Below, piece after piece: positions 7,791 to 14,420 of a stretch of DNA of 21,828 nt. The notes below the pieces were generated by a model that saw only the letters and a list, made by a program, of their open reading frames with translations, was not told the origin of the DNA and ran no database searches. A program made the position numbers and the translations under genes. The stretch spans positions 1-21,828 of the forward strand of contig CAJUBP010000060.1 in the NCBI GenBank assembly GCA_910584585.1, given 5' to 3'. Each line of letters begins with the position of its first letter. The first letter of the stretch is position 1. Source of the DNA: an uncultured Lachnospiraceae bacterium. GTDB taxonomy: Bacteria > Bacillota > Clostridia > Lachnospirales > Lachnospiraceae.

Positions 7791-7877
7791 ATGTCAGATC
7801 TGACGCACCAATATGAGGAATATTACAAACAATTAGAAATTATGCCTGATCCGATCATGGCAAGCGAGATTCTCTGA
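7791..7877 (+). CDS. 28-codon ORF, possible gene remnant
   Basis: An ATG-to-TGA frame encodes 28 residues beginning MSDLTHQYEEYYKQLE. It is hydrophilic and looks like the N-terminus of a helical protein cut short. There is no convincing ribosome binding site and no family is recognised. It lies directly upstream of the PBP promoter on the opposite strand, so it may be a truncated neighbour left at the edge of the beta-lactam module. Chance is not excluded. Confidence 0.22.
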   Translation: MSDLTHQYEEYYKQLEIMPDPIMASEIL

Positions 7878-7909
7878 AAATCCTAATTTCACTTATGCCT
7901 TGATAACTA

Positions 7910-8815
7910 TCATGTTTTATCCGCATTCTCTCTCACCGCAGCCCGGTATTCCCGGGGCGTGCTGTCCATAACGCTGCGGAACTGTTTGGAAAAATAACTG
8001 GGATTTGAAAATCCGCAGCTTAAGGCAATTTCCGTAACAGGCTGATCCGTTTCAGCCAAAAGCCTTGCCCCTTGGAAAATCCTTTTTCTCTGCAGGTACT
8101 CCACCGGGCTGTAATGCAGGTATTGCTGAAAAATACGCTGGCATTCTCTGGTGCAGACATTTGCCGCCCCTGCTATTTCAGAAACGGTAACGTTCCTTCC
8201 CAGATTGCAGTCAATAAAGGTCAGCATCTCTTTTAACCGGGTTTCCTGACGGGAGGGAATGGCCCGGCCTGTCTTGTCTGCGCCTTTTGATTTTACAAAC
8301 AGCACTATCCTTGACAGCGCGTCCCGCATCTGGAATTCATATCCGTATTCTTCTTCCTCGCATGCCAGAAAAGCCCGCTGAAACTGCTCAAAATAAACCT
8401 GGTCGTCCTCCCCCTGAAATTTCAGAAAAGCAGCGCCGCGCTCCAGCAAAGGACGGACATAGGCCGTGTCAAAAATGCTGCCCGGCGTGCCTCCGATCAA
8501 ATCCGGGCTGAATACAAAGGAACGGTAACGGCAGGGCGAAGACACATCCGCAGTAAAAGAATGAATCACTTCTGTATTGACAAAACACCCGTCTCCCGCT
8601 TTCAGCCCGTAAGTGCATTCCCCGGCTCCCACCTGCACTTCCCCCTCCAGCAGCACAAAAATTTCCAGTTCTCTATGCCAATGGGATGGAATGTGTCCCG
8701 CCGCAAATTGATGGATATCCCCGCCGTTGACTGTCATATCCAGTAACCGCGTATTTTTTTCCTGCAGTTCTTTTCCCCGGTTGTCTGTTAAAATAGAATT
8801 AGGCTGTTTGATCAT
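7910..8815 (-). CDS. AraC-family regulator with cupin sensor domain
   Basis: This 301-aa protein has an N-terminal cupin-type ligand domain (about residues 35-105, with HWHRELEIFVLLEGEVQVGA at 45-64). The C-terminal double helix-turn-helix spans about 195-295 (VTVSEIAGAANVCTRECQRI, then EIALSCGFSNPSYFSKQFR). This is the standard AraC/XylS layout. ACAGGAGCG precedes the ATG. It is divergent from the MATE-HAD pair, the usual arrangement for a regulator of the neighbouring transporter, though the inducer is unknown. No terminator is visible after its stop. Confidence 0.93.
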   Translation of the reverse strand: MIKQPNSILTDNRGKELQEKNTRLLDMTVNGGDIHQFAAGHIPSHWHRELEIFVLLEGEVQVGAGECTYGLKAGDGCFVNTEVIHSFTADVSSPCRYRSFVFSPDLIGGTPGSIFDTAYVRPLLERGAAFLKFQGEDDQVYFEQFQRAFLACEEEEYGYEFQMRDALSRIVLFVKSKGADKTGRAIPSRQETRLKEMLTFIDCNLGRNVTVSEIAGAANVCTRECQRIFQQYLHYSPVEYLQRKRIFQGARLLAETDQPVTEIALSCGFSNPSYFSKQFRSVMDSTPREYRAAVRENADKT

Positions 8816-8842
8816 ATCTTACGCTCCTGTCGCTTTTGTTCT

Positions 8843-8871
8843 ATTATATGTCGTTTTTCCGAAAGCGGCAA
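8843..8871 (-). promoter_or_regulatory. araC-type gene promoter
   Basis: On the minus strand TTGCCG (8866-8871), a 17-bp spacer and TATAAT (8843-8848) form a good sigma-A promoter 28 bp before the ATG. A CCGAAA direct repeat at 8860-8865 and 8874-8879 flanks the -35 and could be a regulator half-site pair. No equally good promoter is seen for the divergent MATE gene. Confidence 0.65.
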
Positions 8872-8944
8872 TACCGAAATTTGTGTTAAAATTCTATACA
8901 TTGATAAAAGACTTCTAATCTTTGGAAACGGAGGTCAAGGCAGG

Positions 8945-8980
8945 ATGGCCAACGAAAAAATGTCTGAATTTTTTGAATGA
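8945..8980 (+). other. 11-residue leader ORF or methyltransferase N-terminal remnant
   Basis: ATG 8945 to TGA 8980 encodes MANEKMSEFFE and is preceded by GGAGG (8930-8934) at a spacing of 10. The residues resemble, from memory, the N-terminus of a family of clostridial SAM-dependent methyltransferases that continue after MSEFFE. It ends 27 bases before the MATE start. It is either the stump of a deleted gene whose initiation site survives, or a short upstream leader peptide. The sequence alone cannot decide. Confidence 0.3.
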
Positions 8981-9007
8981 TCTCATATTTTGAAAGGAGG
9001 AATTTCC

Positions 9008-10363
9008 ATGACGGACAAAGGAGTTCTGGATATGACAAAGGGCAGTCCTTTGCATCTCCTGCTGCGTTTTGCCCTGCCCCTGTTTCTGGGCAATCTGCTG
9101 CAGCAATTTTACAACCTGGCAGACACTTCCCTGGCAGGACATCTTCTGGGGGATCAGGCCCTTTCCCAAATCGGGGCAACTGCGGCATTGTACAGCCTGA
9201 TTATCAACGCCGCCTATGGATTAAATCAGGGATTGGCTTTGACGGTAAGCCGGCATTTCGGCGCTGCCGATGAGGAAAAGGTAAAGCAGTCCGTCTGTTG
9301 GATGACGGTGCTTTCCGGTATCTCCGCCCTTATTATGACCGCGGGATTCTTAATCTTCTGTGAACCGCTTCTCTTTGCCCTGCAGGTGCCGGAAGAGCTT
9401 ATGGAGGGAGCGGCCGCCTACCTCACCATTATACTGGCGGGCATTCCCCTGACTATGCTGTACAATCTGGAAGCCAGTCTGCTGCAGGCATTGGGAAACA
9501 GCACTGCGCCCCTTTTGTTGTTATTGTTCAGCAGCCTGCTGAATATTGTATTGGATTTTCTGTTTATGAAACCTCTGGCAATGGGCGTTCGGGGAGCGGC
9601 CAGCGCTACCATACTGGCTCAGGGAATCAGCGCAATTCTGGGACTTCTTTTTCTTGTAAAGAATTACCCCCGGCTCCGCTTTGGAAAAAAGGAATTCCAT
9701 GCAGCCAGACGATTCGTATTGGAAATGTATTGGACCGGACTGAGCATGGCCCTTATGAGTACCGTTTATAATCTTGGCAGCGTGATTCTGCAAAGCAGCA
9801 TCAACGGCCTAGGGAACACTTATATTGCGGCGCAGGTGGGCGGCAGGCGCCTTGCAGAGCTTTTTCATACCCCCGGACTTGCCCTGGGCACCAGCGTCGC
9901 AACCTATTCCAGTCAAAATTATGGGGCAAAACAGCCAGAGAGAATCCGAAGGGGGATTCTGGCAGCGCTTTTCTTTTTCGGCGTCTGGTGGGTCATTGCC
10001 GTGATCTTCGTAGTCCTGTGGGCCTCTGACGCAGTCACCTTCCTTACCGGAAGCCAGAACCAGGAAGTGCTTTCCAATGCGGCACTTTATCTGAAAATGA
10101 ATATTCCCATGATGCCGCCTATGGCAGTTCTTGTAATCTTAAGAAATGCGCTGCAGGGCATGCAGCATTCCATTTCGCCGCTTTTGTGCAGCGGATTGGA
10201 ATTGGCGGGAAAAGCAATTTTTGCCATTTGGATTGTCCCGGTCTTTGGATACACGGCCGTGTGCGTCTGCGAACCGGTTACATGGGTGATCTGTTTTATT
10301 TTTATTCTATGTGTATGTTATATGCACAAAACAGAATTTCAAAGTAAGGAGAATGCAGGATGA
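9008..10363 (+). CDS. MATE-family multidrug efflux transporter
   Basis: This 451-aa protein has the normal MATE length with about 12 hydrophobic segments in two halves. Typical starts of each half are visible (LLLRFALPLFLGNLLQQFYN near residue 20, and a second repeat near 235). MATE proteins export cationic drugs or metabolites by Na+ or H+ antiport. The ATG at 9008 is chosen because AGGAGG (8995-9000) sits seven bases upstream; an in-frame TTG at 8990 lies before that site and is not credible. The stop overlaps the next start by 4 bp (ATGA), which implies coupling to the HAD gene. The AraC-type gene diverges upstream. Confidence 0.93.
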   Translation: MTDKGVLDMTKGSPLHLLLRFALPLFLGNLLQQFYNLADTSLAGHLLGDQALSQIGATAALYSLIINAAYGLNQGLALTVSRHFGAADEEKVKQSVCWMTVLSGISALIMTAGFLIFCEPLLFALQVPEELMEGAAAYLTIILAGIPLTMLYNLEASLLQALGNSTAPLLLLLFSSLLNIVLDFLFMKPLAMGVRGAASATILAQGISAILGLLFLVKNYPRLRFGKKEFHAARRFVLEMYWTGLSMALMSTVYNLGSVILQSSINGLGNTYIAAQVGGRRLAELFHTPGLALGTSVATYSSQNYGAKQPERIRRGILAALFFFGVWWVIAVIFVVLWASDAVTFLTGSQNQEVLSNAALYLKMNIPMMPPMAVLVILRNALQGMQHSISPLLCSGLELAGKAIFAIWIVPVFGYTAVCVCEPVTWVICFIFILCVCYMHKTEFQSKENAG

Positions 10364-11010
10364 AAAATACAGTTATTTTTGATTTGGACGGCTTGCTGAT
10401 TAACAGTGAAATTATCAGCTATCAGCTTTATCGGGATTTGACAGGACAATACCAGCAGGATTTTTCCATGGAAGAATACATTCACAGCTACAGCGGAAAG
10501 ACAGAAGCCGACAATATGCAGACGCTGATTTCGGAATTCGGCCTTCCAATCTCTTTGGAAGAAGGTCTTGCATTTGCGTCCCGGAAAGAAAAAGAATATT
10601 TTAAACAAGGAGTCTCTCTGAAACAGGGCTCGGAAGAATTGTTATCCTATTTAAAGAAAAAGGACTATAAAATTCTATTGGCGTCCTCCAGTTCCATGGA
10701 ACGGGCTATGGGCGTTTTAAGCCAACATGGAATTTCCGCCTTCTTTGACCACATGATATTCGGCACAGAGGTAAAAAGGGGAAAACCTTATCCCGACATC
10801 TTTCTCAAAGCCTGCGAACGGGCAAAAGAGCCTCCGGAAAACTGCCTGGTTTTAGAGGACAGCGAAGCAGGCATACAAGCCGCCTGCTCCGCCGGGATAG
10901 ATGTCATCTGCATTCCGGATCTGAAAGCTCCGGGCAGGAATTTTCTTGAAATGGCAGCTGCAAAATTAACCTCTCTGGAAGATGTCATTCCCTGGCTGGA
11001 GCGTGTTTGA
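10360..11010 (+). CDS. HAD-superfamily phosphatase (beta-phosphoglucomutase-like)
   Basis: This 216-aa protein has all four HAD motifs: DLDG (8-11; nucleophile D8, acid D10), LASSSS (107-112), K142 in KRGKPYPDIF, and EDSEAG (166-171). A helical cap lies at about 15-85. This is the subfamily that dephosphorylates sugar phosphates or isomerises phosphoglucose; the substrate is unknown. AAGGAG eight bases upstream and the ATGA overlap with the MATE gene show co-translation. The stop codon lies inside a copy of the dispersed repeat (GAGCGTGTTTGA), so the last residues may have been altered by insertion of the element. Confidence 0.9.
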   Translation: MKNTVIFDLDGLLINSEIISYQLYRDLTGQYQQDFSMEEYIHSYSGKTEADNMQTLISEFGLPISLEEGLAFASRKEKEYFKQGVSLKQGSEELLSYLKKKDYKILLASSSSMERAMGVLSQHGISAFFDHMIFGTEVKRGKPYPDIFLKACERAKEPPENCLVLEDSEAGIQAACSAGIDVICIPDLKAPGRNFLEMAAAKLTSLEDVIPWLERV

Positions 11011-11142
11011 AAAATCATTCCCGCCATCTGCGCCAGAGCGTGTCTTAAAATTCACTCCCGCCATCTGTATCCCCCACTTAGCGCGATATTTGCGCCAAAT
11101 GAAGGTTACATAGCCCGCTATGCGCCCTTCATTTGGCGCAAA
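10999..11142. repeat. dispersed inverted-repeat element, truncated copy
   Basis: A partial arm (10999-11034, starting GGAGCGTGTTTGAAAAATC) is followed by a longer unit (11035-11142). The longer unit matches the element at 17870-18031 in inverted orientation, including ATCCCCCACTTAGCGCGATA and the centre CATAGC-CC-GCTATG-type hairpin. The far arm stops after GGCGCAAAT. No ORF is present. It lies between the converging HAD and ABC genes, where its hairpins could end transcription, although no T-run follows. Confidence 0.8.
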
Positions 11143-11146
11143 TTAT

Positions 11147-11176
11147 TTGACAAGTAAGTATGCTCGTGAGTATAAT
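11147..11176 (+). promoter_or_regulatory. consensus promoter facing the ABC operon 3' end
   Basis: TTGACA (11147-11152), an 18-bp spacer and TATAAT (11171-11176) read on the plus strand, directly after the truncated repeat. No plus-strand gene follows. Transcription would run antisense into the end of the permease gene on the minus strand (stop at 11209). Both hexamers are perfect consensus, but function is inferred only. Confidence 0.5.
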
Positions 11177-11208
11177 ATCCCTGCTTCCGCGGTAAATTTA
11201 CTCAAATT

Positions 11209-12045
11209 TTATCCTTTAATTCCCGTAGAGGCAATTCCTTCCACATAATATTTCTGCAGGAAGATAAACATAATCAGCATCGGAATAGCCGAGATGGTCA
11301 GAGACGCCATAATCGGCCCGTAATTGATGGGCTTGGAGCCGAAAAAGGTCTGGATTGCCAGCTGTATGGTGCGTTTTTCTTCTCCCGTCACCACCAACAG
11401 AGGCCACATAAAGTCATTCCAATGTGCCACAAAATCCAGGATAAAAATGGTTGCGTACACGGTTCCCGATATGGGCATAACCACCTTGAAAAAGGTCCGC
11501 ACCGGACCGCAGCCGTCAATGGAGGCAGCCTCCAGCAGTTCATCGGGAATGCCCAGGAAGAACTGGCGGAACATATAAATGCTGAAGCACTTTGCCACAA
11601 AGGGCACAATCAGCGAAGCCCAGGAGTTGATCCACCCCAAATCCGCCATTTCCCGGTACATGGGCAGCATAATCGCCTCCGCCGGAAATACCATCAGGCT
11701 GATGACAAAGGTCAGCAGAAGCTTTTTCCCACGGAATTCAAATTTTGCCAGAGCGTATCCGCAGATGGAATTCACCAGGAGATCCAGAACAATGATAACC
11801 AGGACATAAAACAGGCTGTTGCCGATAAATTTCCACATATTGATTCTCGAAAAAACCTCTATGTAGTTGTTCAGGGAAGCCCCTTTCGGAAAAAATGTGG
11901 ACAGGGAATTCAGCCCTTTAAAAATCTCCGCCTCAGGCTTTAAGGAAGACGAAATCATCCAGATCAGCGGTGATACAAAAATCAGTGCAATCAGTGTATT
12001 GCCAAGATAAAACGCGATTTGTCCAATTCTTCTTTTCTTCGTCAT
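11209..12045 (-). CDS. sugar ABC transporter permease (MalG-type)
   Basis: This 278-aa inner-membrane permease has six likely membrane segments. The cytoplasmic EAA loop, EAASIDGCGPVRTFFKVVMP (about residues 175-194), is the ATPase docking motif. It is of the carbohydrate CUT1 type and pairs with the upstream permease. GGGAGGAGA lies a few bases before the ATG. It is the last gene of the GH32-SBP-permease-permease unit, 19 bp after the previous stop. No ATPase gene follows, so a shared CUT1 ATPase encoded elsewhere is likely. Confidence 0.94.
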   Translation of the reverse strand: MTKKRRIGQIAFYLGNTLIALIFVSPLIWMISSSLKPEAEIFKGLNSLSTFFPKGASLNNYIEVFSRINMWKFIGNSLFYVLVIIVLDLLVNSICGYALAKFEFRGKKLLLTFVISLMVFPAEAIMLPMYREMADLGWINSWASLIVPFVAKCFSIYMFRQFFLGIPDELLEAASIDGCGPVRTFFKVVMPISGTVYATIFILDFVAHWNDFMWPLLVVTGEEKRTIQLAIQTFFGSKPINYGPIMASLTISAIPMLIMFIFLQKYYVEGIASTGIKG

Positions 12046-12064
12046 AAGAATTCTCCTCCCAATT

Positions 12065-12949
12065 CTAATCTGCTTTCATAATCTTCTTCATTCCCAGCGA
12101 CAAGCTGATGACAATGACAAAGAACACAGCCGCCACCGCGCAGGCATATCCGAAATTCCGCTTCTGGAAGCCCTGTTCGTAAATATAGTACACCAGGGTA
12201 CGGGTGGAATTCTGAGGGCCGCCTTTGGTCATAACATAAGGCTGGGTAAACAGCTTCATGGCCTGAATTACAGTAATCATCACTACATACTGGATAACGC
12301 TCTTAAGGCCCGGAAGAGTCACATAGAAAAAGCTCTGTATTTTTCCTGCGCCGTCAATGGAAGCCGCTTCATACCGCTCCCTGGAAATCCCCTGCAAGCC
12401 GGCCAGGAAAATCATCATCTGATATCCCGCCCCCTGCCATGCGGACATAAAAATAATGGAATTCATGGCCGTCTTCGGATCATTGAGAAATCCGCAGGGC
12501 TCTAAGCCCAGTTTCACCAGCAGGGCATTTAACAGTCCGCTGTCCGGGCTGGAATTGTACATTACGGTCCAAAGGATTGCCACCACAACCATGGAGGTTA
12601 CCTGGGGGCTGAAATAGGCCGCGCGGAAGACAGACACCCCTTTTCTCCGGGAAGAAATCAAAAGGGCCAGAGCCAATGCGAGAACGGTCTGAAAGGGAAC
12701 CACCAGAACTGTAAAATAAAGGGTATTTTTCACCGCAATCCAGAAATCCTCATCCTGAAACAATTCCTTAAAGTTGTTAAACCCGCAGAACACAATCCGA
12801 TCCGGACGCATAATATTGTAATCCGTAAAGGCATACCGAATCGTCTGCAGAGACGGATAAATTAAAAATGCTGCCAATAAAACCACTGCCGGAATCACGA
12901 AAAGATACGCAGCTCTTCGTTCACTTACTTTATTGATTGATTTTTTCAT
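12065..12949 (-). CDS. sugar ABC transporter permease (MalF-type)
   Basis: This 294-aa permease has six likely membrane helices, the first at AAYLFVIPAVVLLAAFLIYP (about residues 12-31). The EAA loop EAASIDGAGKIQSFFYVTLP lies near residue 205. The ATG at 12949 is chosen because AAGGGGGA lies six bases upstream; the frame stays open further 5' but that part would overlap the SBP gene and lacks a good start. It follows the binding-protein gene by 19 bp. It forms the CUT1 channel with the next permease, presumably for short fructo-oligosaccharides or sucrose given the GH32 neighbour. Confidence 0.94.
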   Translation of the reverse strand: MKKSINKVSERRAAYLFVIPAVVLLAAFLIYPSLQTIRYAFTDYNIMRPDRIVFCGFNNFKELFQDEDFWIAVKNTLYFTVLVVPFQTVLALALALLISSRRKGVSVFRAAYFSPQVTSMVVVAILWTVMYNSSPDSGLLNALLVKLGLEPCGFLNDPKTAMNSIIFMSAWQGAGYQMMIFLAGLQGISRERYEAASIDGAGKIQSFFYVTLPGLKSVIQYVVMITVIQAMKLFTQPYVMTKGGPQNSTRTLVYYIYEQGFQKRNFGYACAVAAVFFVIVISLSLGMKKIMKAD

Positions 12950-12968
12950 CGCGAATCCCCCTTTTTGA

Positions 12969-14261
12969 TCAATCTTTCGCGTAATATTTCTGATAATCTT
13001 TGTCCATGGCTGCCGCTGCCTCATCCAGCGCTTCCTGAGGATCTACGCCGGTAAATATATTCAGCATTGCTTCCGCAAATTCCGCTGTCAGCACGCTGTA
13101 AGAAGGCGTTCTCGGCCTTGGATGCCCGGTTTCCATTAATTGCTCCTTAAAAATGGAACGGGGATATTCGTTGTATTCCGTCAAAACATCATAACTGGAA
13201 ACTCTGGTGGGCGGCTTCGAAATCGCCTGGGCATAAGTGGTTACATTTTCCTCGGAAAATAGGAAGCGGATTACTTCCTTCACCGCGTCCATATCCTGAA
13301 CATTTTTTGTGACAGAGGCCGCCCAGTCGCCGGTGGGGGAAGTCAGCACCCCGTCATTGTCTGCCACCGGAAAATAAGTGACGCCCCAATTCAGATCCGG
13401 GTAATCCTTTTCCAGCGTGGCCACTTCCCAGGAACCGCCCAGCATCGTTGCCGCTTTGCCGTTATGGAATTCCTTCTGAATGGGATCGATGTTGGCATAA
13501 CCGTCTGCAATCAAGCTGTTTAAAAACTCTGCCGCTTCCACGCCTTCGGGGCTGTTCAGATACCCTTCGGCCGAACTTCCGTCTTCATTCACAAAGTCCG
13601 TGCCGTTGGAAATCCAGAACTGTTCCAGCACATAGGAAAGCCCCTCTCCCTTGTCCATAATAATATTCGTCCCGGCCACTCCGTCTTTGGTAAGCTTTTT
13701 CGCAGCGTCGTAATATTCGCTCCAGGTCCAGGCGTCCTCTTTGCTCTCCGGCACGGAAATTCCCGCCGCGTCCAGCATGTCTTTGTTATAATACAATGCC
13801 ACGGAGCTTTCTGTCGCGCCCACCGCATAGATCTTTCCGCCGTAAGTATTCTGCTGCTTGGAGGAATCAAAAAAGTCACTCCACTCTTCCCCGGAAAAGA
13901 AATCATCCAGAGGAAGCGTCACCTCATTTGCTGCGTAAATCGACACATTGGGCCCATCCACATACAGGATATCCGGCAGATCATTGGAGGTGATAGCCGC
14001 ATTGACCTTATCCTCATAGGCATAGGAATCCGCGCGTACAATGGCTTCTCTGCGCAATTCAATTTCCCCTTCATGGGCCTGATTAAACTCCTCAATTTTC
14101 TCCACCCACCATTCTTCAATGGCCGGCTCGTCGCTGGGGCTCCATACGGTAATTACCGATTCCCCGTCTTCGTTGACCCGCTCCTTTGCCTTGCCGCAGC
14201 CTGTCAGCGCAGCTGACGCAACAGCAGCCGCCAACAACGCCGCAATTACTCTTTTTCGCAT
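12969..14261 (-). CDS. extracellular sugar-binding lipoprotein of ABC transporter
   Basis: This 430-aa family 1-type solute-binding protein starts MRKRVIAALLAAAVASAALT with lipobox ALTGC and lipidated Cys22. The mature part begins ESVITVWSPSDEP, the usual first strand of this fold. AGGAG is well placed before the ATG at 14261; an in-frame extension to 14381 would put about 40 basic residues, encoded by a tandem repeat, ahead of the signal peptide and is rejected. It captures the oligosaccharide outside the cell for the two permeases downstream. The linked GH32 enzyme points to fructose-containing sugars, but specificity is inferred. Confidence 0.94.
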   Translation of the reverse strand: MRKRVIAALLAAAVASAALTGCGKAKERVNEDGESVITVWSPSDEPAIEEWWVEKIEEFNQAHEGEIELRREAIVRADSYAYEDKVNAAITSNDLPDILYVDGPNVSIYAANEVTLPLDDFFSGEEWSDFFDSSKQQNTYGGKIYAVGATESSVALYYNKDMLDAAGISVPESKEDAWTWSEYYDAAKKLTKDGVAGTNIIMDKGEGLSYVLEQFWISNGTDFVNEDGSSAEGYLNSPEGVEAAEFLNSLIADGYANIDPIQKEFHNGKAATMLGGSWEVATLEKDYPDLNWGVTYFPVADNDGVLTSPTGDWAASVTKNVQDMDAVKEVIRFLFSEENVTTYAQAISKPPTRVSSYDVLTEYNEYPRSIFKEQLMETGHPRPRTPSYSVLTAEFAEAMLNIFTGVDPQEALDEAAAAMDKDYQKYYAKD

Positions 14262-14310
14262 CTTTCCTCTCCTTCCCATTTTTTTTAAATTTATTTCTTT
14301 CCTATTTTCC

Positions 14311-14405
14311 TTCCCATCCAATTGCCTTCTTTCTGCAGTTTTCTTTCGCCTTCCAATTGCTTTCTTTCTGCAGTTTCTCATCCTTCAGATTACTCTCTTT
14401 CTGCC
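14311..14405. repeat. 34-35-bp tandem repeat in the GH32-SBP spacer
   Basis: TCCAATTGC at 14317 and 14352 (period 35) begins two nearly identical units that continue TTTCTTTCTGCAG-like. A third, diverged unit starts near 14385. The stretch is pyrimidine-rich on the plus strand and non-coding. It occupies the 159-bp gap between the GH32 stop and the binding-protein gene, where transporter operons often modulate downstream expression. No terminator-like T-run is evident. Confidence 0.7.
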
Positions 14406-14420
14406 TGAACAGATTCCATA

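Noticed and set aside
8881..8908. Promoter TTGTGT...GATAAA for the MATE gene
   Set aside because: Weak hexamers and 16-bp spacing; not enough to call.
12950..13024. 25-residue N-terminal extension of the MalF-type permease
   Set aside because: It overlaps the binding-protein gene; AAGGGGGA places the start at 12949.
14262..14381. N-terminal extension of the sugar-binding protein
   Set aside because: It would place basic repeat-encoded residues before a standard lipoprotein signal; the ATG at 14261 has a proper ribosome binding site.
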